Positions 54,352-63,135 of a stretch of DNA of 64,000 bases are shown piece after piece. Both the position numbers and the translations under genes were made by a program. Source of the stretch: Leucobacter tardus. Its GTDB lineage: Bacteria; Actinomycetota; Actinomycetes; Actinomycetales; Microbacteriaceae. Position 1 is the stretch's first letter, and every line of letters begins with the position of its first letter. The notes beneath the pieces are model-generated. The model saw nothing but the letters and a program-made list of their open reading frames with translations. It was not told where the DNA came from and ran no database searches. The DNA is taken from the NCBI RefSeq assembly GCF_017583045.1, contig NZ_JAGFBF010000003.1, positions 1 to 64,000 of the forward strand, read 5' to 3'.

Positions 54352-56462
54352 CGACTGCCACGCGGACGAGCCTCAGCACGATCCGCGAAGACGAGATCCT
54401 GCAACGCGGGGAGGATACGTCCCTCGTCATCGCGTTCGCGCCGCTGCCAGGTGCCGTCCTCGAGCAGATGCCAGGCCGATACGTCGTCGCTGAACGCGAG
54501 ATCCCACAATCGCTCGATGCGCGAGAGGTGGTCGCGTTCGGCGAGCCGCACGAGCACCTCGATGCGACGATTCAAGTTGCGATGCATGAGATCGGCCGAG
54601 CCGATGTACACCTCGGGATCGCCGTCGTTCTCGAACGAGTAGATGCGCGAGTGCTCCAGGTATCGTCCGAGGATCGATCGCGCGCGGATGTTCTCGGACA
54701 ATCCGGGCACTCCCGCGCGTATCGCGCAGATACCGCGCACCCAGACATCCACCGGCACGCCCACCTGACTCGCGCGGTAGAGCGCGTCGATGATGCCCTC
54801 GTCGACCATCGAGTTGGCTTTGAACTTAATACCGCTCGGACGTCCGGCTTTCGCGTGTTCGGCTTCGCGCTCGATGCGTTCGAGCAGACCCTCGCGCAGT
54901 CGCTGGGGCGCAACGAGCAGACGGTCGTACTGCGTCTCGATCGCGTATCCCGAGAGCACGTTGAAGAGCTTGGTGACATCTCGTCCCACCTCGGCGGAGG
55001 TCGTGAAGAGCCCCATGTCCTCGTAGATCCTGCTCGTCTTCGGGTTGTAGTTGCCGGTGCCGATGTGGCAGTAGTGGGTCAGGCGCCCGCCTTCGTCGCG
55101 GATCACCTGCACGAGCTTGCAGTGCGTCTTGAGCCCGACGAGACCGTACACGACGTGGACGCCGGCCTGCTCGAGCTTGCGCGCCCACGTGATGTTCGCC
55201 TCTTCGTCGAAGCGGGCCTTGATCTCCACGAGCGCGAGCACCTGTTTGCCGGCTTCCGCCGCTTTGATGAGCGCCGCGACGATCGGACTGTCGCCCGAGG
55301 TGCGATAGAGCGTCTGCTTGATGGCGAGGACGTCGGGGTCCGTCGCCGCTTGCTCGACGAAGGCCTGCACACTCGTCGAGAAGGACTCGTACGGATGGTG
55401 CACCAGCACCTCGCGGCGGGCGATCGCGCGGAACGTGTCCGGCCGTTCGCTCGGAGAGTTCGGGCGGAACGGGGGAGCCGTCACCGGGACGTGCGGCTGG
55501 AACCTGAGATCGCTGCGATCGAGTCGCGTCAGCGCGAAGAGCCCGTTGAGATCGAGCGGTGCCGGAAGCGTGTAGACCTGCTGCTCATCGATGTCGAACT
55601 CGCGCACCAGCAACTCGAGCGTCGTCTCATCCATATCGTCGGAGATCTCGAGTCGGATCGGCGGACCGAAGCGCCGACGGAGCAGCTCTTTCTCGAGCGC
55701 CTGGATCAGGTTCTCGGTCTCGTCCTCCTCGATCTCGACATCTTCATTGCGCGTCACGCGGAAGACGTGGTGGTCGATGACTTCCATGCCGGGGAAGAGG
55801 CCGTCGAGCTGATTCGCGATAAGATCCTCGAGCGCGATGAACCGCACATCGTCGACGGACTCCCGGCGATCGACGCGGATGTACCGCGGAATCATCTGAG
55901 GGACTTTGAGTCGCGCGAACTCGACCTTGTCCGTGCGGGGGTTGCGGACCCGGATCGACAGGTTCAGCGCGCGCCCGGAGATATAGGGGAACGGGTGCGC
56001 CGGATCGACGGCGAGCGGCATGAGGATCGGATAGATGTGTCGTTCGTAGTACTCCGTCAGCACGTGACGATCGGCGGCATCGAGCGTTGACCAGTCGGCG
56101 ATATGCACGCCGGCCTCGCCGAGTGCCGGACGTACCTGCTCGGCGAAGCACTTGGCGTGGCGGAGCTGCAGTTGATGAGCGGTGCGATTGATGTCGGCGA
56201 GCACATCCGTCGGAGCACGTCCCACGTTCGTCGGTACCGCGAGGCCCGTCACGATGCGACGCTTCAATCCGGCGACGCGCACCATGAAGAACTCGTCCAG
56301 GTTCGACGCGAAGATGGCGAGGAAGTTGGCGCGCTCGAGGAGCGGCACCTCGGGGTCCTCAGCGAGTTCGAGCACGCGCTGGTTGAACGCGAGCCAGCTG
56401 AGCTCGCGATCGATGTAGCGGTCCCCCGGAAGCTCCTCGATGGCTCGCGTCGCTTCACTCAT
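54348..56462 (-). CDS. ppk: Polyphosphate kinase 1
   Basis: 704 aa, normal PPK1 size. It shows the N-terminal RELSWLAFNQRVLELA, NLDEFFMVRVAG, the central LVHHPYESF and DVLAIKQTLYRTSGDS, and the catalytic His region THYCHIGTGNYNPKTSRIYED (in part). It reversibly builds polyphosphate from ATP, a phosphate store. The gene overlaps mshD by 8 nt and the MutT1-like gene by 4 nt, so the group is one translation-coupled unit. It lies just before the pst operon, fitting shared phosphate physiology. Confidence 0.97.
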   Translation of the reverse strand: MSEATRAIEELPGDRYIDRELSWLAFNQRVLELAEDPEVPLLERANFLAIFASNLDEFFMVRVAGLKRRIVTGLAVPTNVGRAPTDVLADINRTAHQLQLRHAKCFAEQVRPALGEAGVHIADWSTLDAADRHVLTEYYERHIYPILMPLAVDPAHPFPYISGRALNLSIRVRNPRTDKVEFARLKVPQMIPRYIRVDRRESVDDVRFIALEDLIANQLDGLFPGMEVIDHHVFRVTRNEDVEIEEDETENLIQALEKELLRRRFGPPIRLEISDDMDETTLELLVREFDIDEQQVYTLPAPLDLNGLFALTRLDRSDLRFQPHVPVTAPPFRPNSPSERPDTFRAIARREVLVHHPYESFSTSVQAFVEQAATDPDVLAIKQTLYRTSGDSPIVAALIKAAEAGKQVLALVEIKARFDEEANITWARKLEQAGVHVVYGLVGLKTHCKLVQVIRDEGGRLTHYCHIGTGNYNPKTSRIYEDMGLFTTSAEVGRDVTKLFNVLSGYAIETQYDRLLVAPQRLREGLLERIEREAEHAKAGRPSGIKFKANSMVDEGIIDALYRASQVGVPVDVWVRGICAIRAGVPGLSENIRARSILGRYLEHSRIYSFENDGDPEVYIGSADLMHRNLNRRIEVLVRLAERDHLSRIERLWDLAFSDDVSAWHLLEDGTWQRRERDDEGRILPALQDLVFADRAEARPRGSR

Positions 56463-57414
56463 GGCGTCCCCTCTCTTGCATCCACTGCCGACTGCGTTGA
56501 TCTACCGTGAACCCGCTGCGCTCGTACAATCGCACGGCGCGCTCGTTGTCACCATCGACATACAGGCTGATCCGATCAGGGTCATGCTCCGCCATGCGTC
56601 GCAGTGCGCGGTCGAGCAGGATCCTCCCGAGTCCGGCCCCCGCCTCATCGGGATGCACCCCGAGTGCATAGAGCTCGCACTCGGTGCCCCCCAGCTCCGT
56701 CTGCGAGGCCTGAGTCGTCACCGTTTTCACCCACGCGAATGCTGCCGGTCGCTCGGCGCCCGATCCGCGGGTATCGAATGCGAGCAGCAAGTCTTCCGCG
56801 TCGAACCACTCCTCACGGGTGAGCGCCGCGAAATCGTCGAGCGTCATGGCCCCCTGCTCGGGGTGCCCCGAGAATGCGGCGGCGTTGACTGCCACCCACG
56901 CGGCCGCCTCGACCGCGCTGCCCGACGTGTGCGGGGTGATGCTGAGCCAAGCGGGTGCGTCCACGGGATCGCCGTGGGGGAGGAGTGCTGGTTCGAGCGT
57001 CATCCGCAGTAGTTCGCGCACCGGAGTGAATCCGGCGCGCGCAAGCAGGGCGTCCGCGGCCGGGTTGATGCCGTGCGACCAAGCTTTCACCGGGGGGCCC
57101 GTGCGCGCGAGGAGCTCGGTGAGTGCGGCGGTGCCGATGCCGCGTCCTCGCACCTCGGGGTGGACGACCAGGTCGAGCTCGCCTTCACCGGCGATCCCGA
57201 TCGCCACGGGGCCGGACGAATCGGCATCATCACCAACTGCGGCGAATCTGGCGACCAGCCGTCGCCCCTGCGCGGCGGCGACGAGCGCCTGGTCCGAGAC
57301 GGGCGACCTGCTGTCGTGCAGCTCGGCGGCGCGCACGATCATCCGCACCTGATCCATCGCTGCCTCGTCGGTCGCGTCGTGGCCAGGGCCGGTGAATTCG
57401 GCTGCGATTCGCAT
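56455..57414 (-). CDS. mshD: Mycothiol synthase
   Basis: 319 aa, two GNAT acetyltransferase domains. The C-terminal one shows ECELYALGVHPDEAGAGLGRILLDRALR (in part as GVHPDEAGAGLGRIL), the acetyl-CoA loop, and LYVDGDNERAVRLYERSGF; the N-terminal one has VHPEVRGRGIGTAAL. MshD acetylates the cysteine amine in the last step of mycothiol synthesis, the main low-molecular-weight thiol of actinobacteria. Neighbour order glnR-mshD matches mycobacteria (Rv0818-Rv0819). It starts at the stop of glnR. Confidence 0.93.
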   Translation of the reverse strand: MRIAAEFTGPGHDATDEAAMDQVRMIVRAAELHDSRSPVSDQALVAAAQGRRLVARFAAVGDDADSSGPVAIGIAGEGELDLVVHPEVRGRGIGTAALTELLARTGPPVKAWSHGINPAADALLARAGFTPVRELLRMTLEPALLPHGDPVDAPAWLSITPHTSGSAVEAAAWVAVNAAAFSGHPEQGAMTLDDFAALTREEWFDAEDLLLAFDTRGSGAERPAAFAWVKTVTTQASQTELGGTECELYALGVHPDEAGAGLGRILLDRALRRMAEHDPDRISLYVDGDNERAVRLYERSGFTVDQRSRQWMQERGRHE

Positions 57415-58106
57415 TACTGCTCACCCTCTCCGTTGGAATCCGACACTGCGTCGCGGGCGCGCGCGAACCCGTAGCCCACACCGCGCACGGTGCTGATGAG
57501 TGCCTCGTGGTCTCCGAGCTTCGCCCGCAATCGACGCACATGAACGTCGACGGTCCGTGTTCCGCCGAAATAGTCGGTTCCCCACACCTCGCTGAGCAGC
57601 TGCTCGCGGGTGAAGACGCGCCCAGGATTCGCCGCGAGGTAGTGCAGCAACTCGAACTCCTTGTAGGTCAGATCGAGCGTGCGTCGTTGCACGCGCGCCG
57701 TGAAGTTGGCCTCGTCGATCGTGACTCCGGCCGTTGTGATGACATTCGGTCGATCGGGAACCGATGATTCCATGATCGACAGGAGGCGGAGGCGGGTGTC
57801 GACTTCGGCCGGATTCGCAGTCGGCAACAGGAACTCGTTGATGCCCCATTCAGGGGTCAGCGCCGCGAGCGCCGTTTCGGCGATCACGAGGACGGTCGCG
57901 ACGCGTCCCGTCTCACGCAGGCTCATGCACGCGGCCCGCGCGCGCCGCGGGTCGAGGCTGCCGTCGATCAGCACAGCATCGAACCGCGAGCATGCCGAGG
58001 CGCTGACACGCACCGAGAGCGGTGACGTGCTGACTTCGTGAGCCAAGAGGCCCAGTGCCGGAAGACTGTCGGCTGGATCCCGGTCGGTGAGGCAGAGCAG
58101 ACGCAC
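57414..58106 (-). CDS. glnR: GlnR-family orphan response regulator
   Basis: 230 aa from the GTG at 58106, which has AAGGGAGGA 7 nt upstream; longer starts have no family support. The receiver domain is atypical (LPALGLLAHEV, VLIDGSLDPRRARAAC, WGINEFLLPTANPAEVD), as in GlnR, which works without a partner kinase. The C-terminal winged helix is clear: LDLTYKEFELLHYLAANPG, FGGTRTVDVHVRRLRAKLG. GlnR controls nitrogen uptake and assimilation genes. Its expected target array is seen before amt near 11 kb. mshD follows with a 1-nt overlap. Confidence 0.92.
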   Translation of the reverse strand: MRLLCLTDRDPADSLPALGLLAHEVSTSPLSVRVSASACSRFDAVLIDGSLDPRRARAACMSLRETGRVATVLVIAETALAALTPEWGINEFLLPTANPAEVDTRLRLLSIMESSVPDRPNVITTAGVTIDEANFTARVQRRTLDLTYKEFELLHYLAANPGRVFTREQLLSEVWGTDYFGGTRTVDVHVRRLRAKLGDHEALISTVRGVGYGFARARDAVSDSNGEGEQ

Positions 58107-58183
58107 CAGGGTTCCTCCCTTCGCTGCACGGCCCGGCTGGCCGTTCACCAGTCTAGCGGGGGTCGGTGTGTGAGAATGAGACC

Positions 58184-58486
58184 GTGACCGAGTCGCCCGC
58201 CCCAGATGCGCCCGAGATGCCCGACGTGCAATCGTGGCATGTGCCGCGCATGATCGTCGCGTGGCTCGTCGCGGCCGTCGTCGGGGTGCTCGTCACCGTC
58301 CTGGTCTCCGACGATGCCCGGTTCGCCTGGCTCGCTCTCGCCGTCGGACTCAGCACTCTCGTGACGTTCGGGCTGCAGCTCGGGACCGCTCAGCAGGCGG
58401 GGTTCATCACGCGAACATCGTTCAGCGTCGCGGGCTCCGTGGTGATCATCGCCGTCATCGACGTCGTCGGCCTGCTGGTACGATAA
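58184..58486 (+). CDS. Conserved small membrane protein
   Basis: 100 aa from the GTG at 58184. GAGAAT ends 6 nt before it, so a leaderless start is likely; a GTG six codons upstream would lie inside this promoter. After a Pro/Glu-rich start (TESPAPDAPEMPD) there are three hydrophobic segments (about 25-45, 50-68 and 78-98). No family name can be given. It is followed after 4 nt by a 35-codon gene. Confidence 0.72.
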   Translation: MTESPAPDAPEMPDVQSWHVPRMIVAWLVAAVVGVLVTVLVSDDARFAWLALAVGLSTLVTFGLQLGTAQQAGFITRTSFSVAGSVVIIAVIDVVGLLVR

Positions 58487-58490
58487 GGGC

Positions 58491-58598
58491 ATGCTCGCAC
58501 TGGAACTGTTCTACCTCGGACTGCTTGGACTCGCCGGTATCGGCATCGCGTGGGTCTCGGGTGCAGTGCTGGTGAAGCTCTTCAAGGGTCAGGAATAG
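58491..58598 (+). CDS. 35-residue single-helix membrane protein
   Basis: A very short gene: ATG at 58491, stop at 58596-58598, only 4 nt after the previous stop with AAGGGC before it. The product begins MLALELFYLGLL and is a single hydrophobic helix (about 5-29) ending in a basic tail KLFKGQE. The layout resembles small KdpF-type membrane peptides, and I believe similar short proteins occur at this spot in relatives, but that needs a search. It would be missed by most gene callers. Confidence 0.6.
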   Translation: MLALELFYLGLLGLAGIGIAWVSGAVLVKLFKGQE

Positions 58599-58620
58599 AG
58601 CGTCGGAGAACGCTGATCCG

Positions 58621-59757
58621 ATGGTGAGCCCGCTTCTGTCACTTCCTGCCGCGATCGCCGCCGATGGCCTCGAGGTCGCGGCTCATTACGGTTCGCCGCT
58701 GCCCGAACAGCGGGCGCTCGAGTCCGGTAACGCCATTCTCGACCTCAGTCACCGGGGAATCATCACCGTCGGCGGTGACGATCGACTGCGCTGGCTCCAC
58801 TCGATGACGAGTCAAGACCTCGTGTCGCTCCGGCCGGGTGAGAGCGCCGAGACGTTGCTTCTGGACCCGAATGGGCGCATCGAGCATGCGATACGGATCG
58901 TCGATGATGGCGAACGCGCATGGCTGCTGGTGGACGAAGGATCCGCTGGGCCGCTTGCAGAGTTCCTCCTTCGCATGCGTTTCGCGATGCGCGTCGAGGT
59001 GAACGATGTCAGCGATCAGTACGCGGCGATGCTCGCCTTCGACGGTGGAACCGCCGTGCCGGTGCTTCGCGCCGCAGACTCGGTGATCGAGTGGCACGAT
59101 CCCTGGGCCGCCGTCCAACGGGGCGGAACGCAGTACGCCATCGGTGAGCACCCCGGGTCCGCCTGGTCCGCAACGCAGAGTGTTCTGCCTCGCTCAGTGC
59201 TCCCGCGGCTCGCGGGGCGCATCGTAAACGGGGACACGCAGGCGGCGGGCCTCTTGGCCCTCGATGCACTTGAGATTCGAGCGTGGCGTCCGAGTCTGAC
59301 GGGCGACGCAGACGACCGTGCGATCCCGAACGAATTCGATTGGCTCCGGACTGCCGTGCACCTGAACAAGGGGTGCTACCGCGGCCAGGAGACGGTAGCC
59401 AAAGTGCACAACATCGGCCACCCGCCGCGGAGGCTGGCGCTGCTCCACCTCGATGGTGCGGCGGGCGAGTTGCCGATCTCGGGCGCGCTCGTCTACCGCT
59501 CAGGGGAGTCGGGCGAGGAGAAGCCGCGTCCGGTCGGACGCATCACCCGCGCAGCCCGCCATTACGAGTGGGGCGGGATCGCGCTCGCGCTGCTCAAGCG
59601 CGCGTTGCCTGCCGATGCACTGCTCGAGGTGCGCGGAGGCGAGACCGGCGCGGATCCCGATTCGCGCACGGGAGAGACCATTGCGGCGAGCCAAGAGGCC
59701 ATCGTGCCGACCGACGCCGGGGCGACGCGCGACCTCCCGAAGCTCAAGCGACTCTGA
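58621..59757 (+). CDS. ygfZ: YgfZ/GcvT-type folate-binding protein
   Basis: 378 aa. The signature K-G-C-Y-x-G-Q-E is present as LNKGCYRGQETVAKV near residue 260, and RWLHSMTSQDLVSL near residue 60 is typical. YgfZ uses tetrahydrofolate to help assemble or repair certain Fe-S clusters. The Fe-S enzyme IlvD in this window is a possible client, though this is only an inference. The gene is followed by gpmA, also usual in Microbacteriaceae. Confidence 0.9.
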   Translation: MVSPLLSLPAAIAADGLEVAAHYGSPLPEQRALESGNAILDLSHRGIITVGGDDRLRWLHSMTSQDLVSLRPGESAETLLLDPNGRIEHAIRIVDDGERAWLLVDEGSAGPLAEFLLRMRFAMRVEVNDVSDQYAAMLAFDGGTAVPVLRAADSVIEWHDPWAAVQRGGTQYAIGEHPGSAWSATQSVLPRSVLPRLAGRIVNGDTQAAGLLALDALEIRAWRPSLTGDADDRAIPNEFDWLRTAVHLNKGCYRGQETVAKVHNIGHPPRRLALLHLDGAAGELPISGALVYRSGESGEEKPRPVGRITRAARHYEWGGIALALLKRALPADALLEVRGGETGADPDSRTGETIAASQEAIVPTDAGATRDLPKLKRL

Positions 59758-59795
59758 GTCCTCCCGACCGCTGGCGCGTCCAGTAGTCTGGGTGC

Positions 59796-60536
59796 ATGAG
59801 CAACACGCTGATTCTGCTGCGCCACGGACAGAGCGACTGGAACGAGAAGAACCTCTTCACCGGTTGGGTGGACGTACGACTCACCGAGCGAGGGCGGTCC
59901 GAGGCTTCGGCGGCGGGCGCGCTGCTGGCCGACTCGGGTGCGCTGCCCGATGTGCTGCACACCTCGGTGCTCAGTCGCGCGATCCAGACCGCGGATCTGG
60001 CACTCGAGGCGGCGGACCGCCTGTGGATTCCGGTGCAGCGTTCGTGGCGGCTGAACGAGCGCCACTACGGTGCGCTGCAGGGTCTCGACAAGGCCGAGAC
60101 GCTCGAGAAGTACGGCGAAGACCAGTTCATGGAGTGGCGTCGCTCGTTCGACACGCCGCCGCCGCCGCTCGACGACGACAGCGAGTTCTCGCAGGTCGGC
60201 GATCCGCGTTACGTGGGCATTGACGGTGACATTCCGCGCACCGAGTGCCTGAAAGACGTGATCGACCGCATGATCCCGTATTGGGAGCAGTCGATCGTGC
60301 CCGACCTCGACGCCGGTAAGACCGTGCTCGTCACGGCGCACGGCAACTCCCTCCGCGCTCTCGTGAAGCACCTCGAGGGCATCTCCGACACAGACATCGC
60401 CGGGCTCAACATTCCGACCGGCATGCCGCTGGTCTACGACATCGAGTCGGGAGGCTCGGCGAGCGGGCCCGGACGGTACCTCGATCCCGAGGCCGCAGAA
60501 GCCGGCGCTGCCGCGGTGGCCGCTCAGGGACGCTGA
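59796..60536 (+). CDS. gpmA: 2,3-bisphosphoglycerate-dependent phosphoglycerate mutase
   Basis: 246 aa, normal size. Phospho-His in [20 protein letters not shown] (in part), [17 protein letters not shown] and the second His in [17 protein letters not shown] are all present. It interconverts 3- and 2-phosphoglycerate in glycolysis and gluconeogenesis. TAGTCT ends exactly 6 nt before the ATG, giving a leaderless message. Convergent with ispF. Confidence 0.97.
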   Translation: MSNTLILLRHGQSDWNEKNLFTGWVDVRLTERGRSEASAAGALLADSGALPDVLHTSVLSRAIQTADLALEAADRLWIPVQRSWRLNERHYGALQGLDKAETLEKYGEDQFMEWRRSFDTPPPPLDDDSEFSQVGDPRYVGIDGDIPRTECLKDVIDRMIPYWEQSIVPDLDAGKTVLVTAHGNSLRALVKHLEGISDTDIAGLNIPTGMPLVYDIESGGSASGPGRYLDPEAAEAGAAAVAAQGR

Positions 60537-60589
60537 CCCCGCGCATGACGAGTGGCGGACCCTCGGTCACCGAGGATCCGTTGCCGCGA

Positions 60590-61057
60590 TCAGCGGCGCT
60601 CGACCAGGGCGGTCGCGATCGCGGCGATCCCCTCACCGCGACCGGTCAGCCCGAGCCCGTCGGTCGTCGTCGCCGAGAGGCTGACGGGAGCGCCGACGAG
60701 TGCGGTGAGCAGTCGCTGAGCCTCACCTCGTCGAGGTGAGAAACGCGGCCGATTGCCGAGAATCTGCACGGACACGTTCACCGGGCGCCATCCGTGCTCA
60801 TCGAGCCGGGAAACCGCGGTGCGGACGAAGCCGGTGCTGGCGGCGTCGAGGGTATCGGCACGATCCACACCGACGAGCTCTCCGATGTCTCCGAGTGAGA
60901 CGGCAGAGAGGAGCGCGTCCACGATGGCGTGACACACCGCGTCGCCATCGCTGTGACCGGAGAGGCCTCGCTCGCCCGGCCAGTGCAGCCCGGCGAGGTG
61001 CAGTGGAGAGGCGTCATCGAATGCGTGGACGTCGCACCCCGTCCCGACGCGGATCAT
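60590..61057 (-). CDS. ispF: 2-C-methyl-D-erythritol 2,4-cyclodiphosphate synthase
   Basis: 155 aa. Zinc ligands and substrate site: GTGCDVHAFDD, GHSDGDAVCHAIVDALLSA (in part as HSDGDAVCHAIVDALL), LGDIGE, and the C-terminal TTTDGLGLTGRGEGIAA. It is step five of the non-mevalonate isoprenoid pathway. It overlaps ispD by 4 nt, making the classic ispD-ispF pair. Confidence 0.97.
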   Translation of the reverse strand: MIRVGTGCDVHAFDDASPLHLAGLHWPGERGLSGHSDGDAVCHAIVDALLSAVSLGDIGELVGVDRADTLDAASTGFVRTAVSRLDEHGWRPVNVSVQILGNRPRFSPRRGEAQRLLTALVGAPVSLSATTTDGLGLTGRGEGIAAIATALVERR

Positions 61058-61794
61058 GCGGACCCCAGGAGGGACTCGAGCAGCGCCCGATCGAACGCGG
61101 TGGTGAGCTTGTGAGCGCGGGACTCGCCGTCCACGATGGTGACGACATCGCCGGCGCGCTGCACGACCTCGGCGTCGTCGGTCGGAGCCGCGTTCACGTC
61201 ATCCTCGAGGAGCGCGGCGCGCTCGTGGGCCGTCGCCAGCAGTGCTCTCGGGAACCCCTGCGGGGTCTGCACCGCCACGAGGGCGGCACGGTCGACGGTC
61301 TCTTGAACGGTTCCCTGAGCGTCGACCCGCTTCAGCGTGTCGGCCACGGGAAGCGCGGGCACCACCGGCCCGCGCGTGCGGTGCACTGCGGCGATGACGC
61401 GTTCGAAAAGCTCCGTCGAGGCGAGCGGGCGCGCGGCGTCGTGTACGAGGACGGTACTCACCGAGTCGTGCAGCGCGGCGAGACCGAATCTCACCGATTC
61501 GTGCCGCTCGCGCCCGCCGGACACGACGGAGACCCGCCAGAGGGGATGCGCGGCAGTCAGGCCGTGAGACAGCATGAGTGCCTCAGGAGCACGCTCCCGA
61601 GGCACCACGAGCACCAGTTGACCGCTGTGCGGCAACGAGACGATCGTGTCGATGCAGTGCTCGAGTAGCGTCCGCTCGCCGATCGTCACAAAAGCCTTCG
61701 GCGTCTCGGCGCCCAGGCGCTCGCCACGGCCGCCGGCCACGAGCACGATCCCGAGATCGGGCAGCGGGTGCGGCGCATTCGCTGAACTCGTCAT
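61054..61794 (-). CDS. ispD: 2-C-methyl-D-erythritol 4-phosphate cytidylyltransferase
   Basis: 246 aa from the ATG at 61794 (MTSSANAP). Nucleotide-binding motif LVAGGRGERLG, then TPKAFVTIGERTLLEHCI, GGRERHESVRFGL, VLVHDAARPL and VQTPQGFPRALL with the late DDAEVVQRAG. It activates methylerythritol phosphate with CTP, before IspF. It also supplies prenyl precursors for the carotenoid pathway hinted at near 34 kb. Confidence 0.96.
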   Translation of the reverse strand: MTSSANAPHPLPDLGIVLVAGGRGERLGAETPKAFVTIGERTLLEHCIDTIVSLPHSGQLVLVVPRERAPEALMLSHGLTAAHPLWRVSVVSGGRERHESVRFGLAALHDSVSTVLVHDAARPLASTELFERVIAAVHRTRGPVVPALPVADTLKRVDAQGTVQETVDRAALVAVQTPQGFPRALLATAHERAALLEDDVNAAPTDDAEVVQRAGDVVTIVDGESRAHKLTTAFDRALLESLLGSA

Positions 61795-61836
61795 GCTGCT
61801 CAGCTTAGCGTCGCGCACCCCAGGCGGGGCGGGGTG

Positions 61837-62322
61837 TCAGGAGGCCAGAACCTCATCGAGCATCTCGGACGCCTTGTCCTCATCGGTCTTCTCGGCGAGC
61901 GCGAGCTCGGAAACGAGAATCTGACGTGCCTTCGCGAGCATCCGCTTCTCTCCAGCGGAGAGCGAGCGCACCTCTTGATCGCGACGCCACAGGTCGCGGA
62001 CGACCTCGGACACCTTGATCACGTCGCCCGACGCCAGCTTCTCCAGGTTCGCCTTGTATCGGCGCGACCAGTTGGTCGGCTCTTCGGTGAACGGCGCACG
62101 CAGCACCTCGAACACCTGCTCCAGGCCGTCCTTGTCAATGACGTCGCGCACGCCCACCAGGTCGCAGTTCTCAGCGGGAACCTCGATCGTCAGATCGCCC
62201 TGGTTCACCTGCAGCTTCAGGAAGAGCTTCTCCTCCCCGCCGAGTTTGCGGGTCCTGGTTTCAATGATCTTCGCAGCGCCGTGGTGGGGGTAGACGACGG
62301 TCTCTCCGACCTCAAATTGCAT
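61837..62322 (-). CDS. carD: CarD family RNA polymerase-binding regulator
   Basis: 161 aa, normal size. N-terminal RID domain ([17 protein letters not shown]) binds the RNA polymerase beta subunit; C-terminal helical part with [15 protein letters not shown] and VVRDLWRRD contacts DNA at the bubble edge, including the conserved Trp. CarD stabilises open complexes, mainly at rRNA promoters. It sits 42 nt upstream of ispD on the same strand, an order also seen in mycobacteria. TATTCT (62357-62352) is its likely -10. Confidence 0.96.
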   Translation of the reverse strand: MQFEVGETVVYPHHGAAKIIETRTRKLGGEEKLFLKLQVNQGDLTIEVPAENCDLVGVRDVIDKDGLEQVFEVLRAPFTEEPTNWSRRYKANLEKLASGDVIKVSEVVRDLWRRDQEVRSLSAGEKRMLAKARQILVSELALAEKTDEDKASEMLDEVLAS

Positions 62323-62351
62323 CGAGTGGCTCCTTATTCAATCCAACCCCT

Positions 62352-62391
62352 AGAATACCACAGGATCTCAAGGGACTTAGGTGTACCTAAG
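62352..62391. promoter_or_regulatory. Palindrome and carD -10 in the carD/lipoprotein divergent gap
   Basis: CTTAGGT-GT-ACCTAAG (62376-62391) is an inverted repeat with 7-bp arms. Its left half covers the -35 position for the carD -10 TATTCT (62357-62352, preceded by TG on the minus strand). On the plus strand TAAGAT at 62416-62421 may serve the lipoprotein gene, with the palindrome just upstream of its -35. One regulator could act on both. Confidence 0.45.
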
Positions 62392-62482
62392 CTGCGACCG
62401 GGAAGCGTCAGCGGATAAGATGGATTCAAACTGTCATGGGGATCTCCCGTGAATCACCGCAAGAACCGCTCGGAGGACCACC

Positions 62483-63106
62483 TTGAAGCTTCGGACCGTC
62501 TCGGCCATCGTTCTCGCCGCCGGCCTGACCGTGGGGGCTTCGGGCTGCAGCCTCATCGCCCCCGTGGCGACGTCGATCCCCTACGCGCCCAGCGACGGCA
62601 TCGACGTGACCGTTGGTGGAGCCGACGTCCGCAACATGATGCTGATCGCGGACGAGTCGGGTGAGAACTTCAACGTCGTCTTCACCGGAGTGAATACCGG
62701 TTCGGAGGACATCGAGCTGACGGTGAACATGGAGCACGGCGGATCGGGCTTCGCCTCGGCAGAGTTCACCCTCGAGCCGGGAACGACACTGTTCGGCGAC
62801 CCCGAGGGTGAGATGGAGCCCACGCTCGTGCCGCTCGACGACGTGCAGCCCGGTGAGACCGTCGCGGCCTTCTTCCAGGTCGCCGGCGAAGACGAGGTCG
62901 AGCACAACATCCCGGTGCTCGACGGCACCCTGCAGGAGTACCGCGACTTCGTCATCGATGGGTCCGGCTCCGCGGACGCGACCGAGGGAGATTCGGCGTC
63001 GGAGGGCGTCACCGGAGTCGACCCCGAGTCCGAGGGCGAAGCGGACTCCGAGACCGGTTCGGGCAATGCGACCGGCACCGGAAGCGGCACCGCGGCCGCG
63101 GATTAA
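62483..63106 (+). CDS. Conserved lipoprotein
   Basis: 207 aa from a TTG at 62483 set by GGAGGACC upstream. Signal peptide with lipobox ASGC (Cys 22). The mature part (about 23-155) looks like a single beta-rich domain: YAPSDGIDVTVGGADVRNMMLI (in part), FTGVNTGSEDIELTV and AAFFQVAGEDEVEHNIPVLDG (in part). The last ~50 residues are Gly/Ser/Glu/Asp/Thr-rich and disordered. I recognise similar lipoproteins in Microbacteriaceae, of unknown function. Confidence 0.78.
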   Translation: MKLRTVSAIVLAAGLTVGASGCSLIAPVATSIPYAPSDGIDVTVGGADVRNMMLIADESGENFNVVFTGVNTGSEDIELTVNMEHGGSGFASAEFTLEPGTTLFGDPEGEMEPTLVPLDDVQPGETVAAFFQVAGEDEVEHNIPVLDGTLQEYRDFVIDGSGSADATEGDSASEGVTGVDPESEGEADSETGSGNATGTGSGTAAAD

Positions 63107-63135
63107 CCTCAGGCCGCCGCGCGTGCGCGCACCGT

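Noticed and set aside
62376-62391. Iron box (DtxR/IdeR) before carD
   Set aside because: The arms TTAGG and CCTAA match, but only 4 nt separate them, while the iron box needs about 9 nt between these arms.
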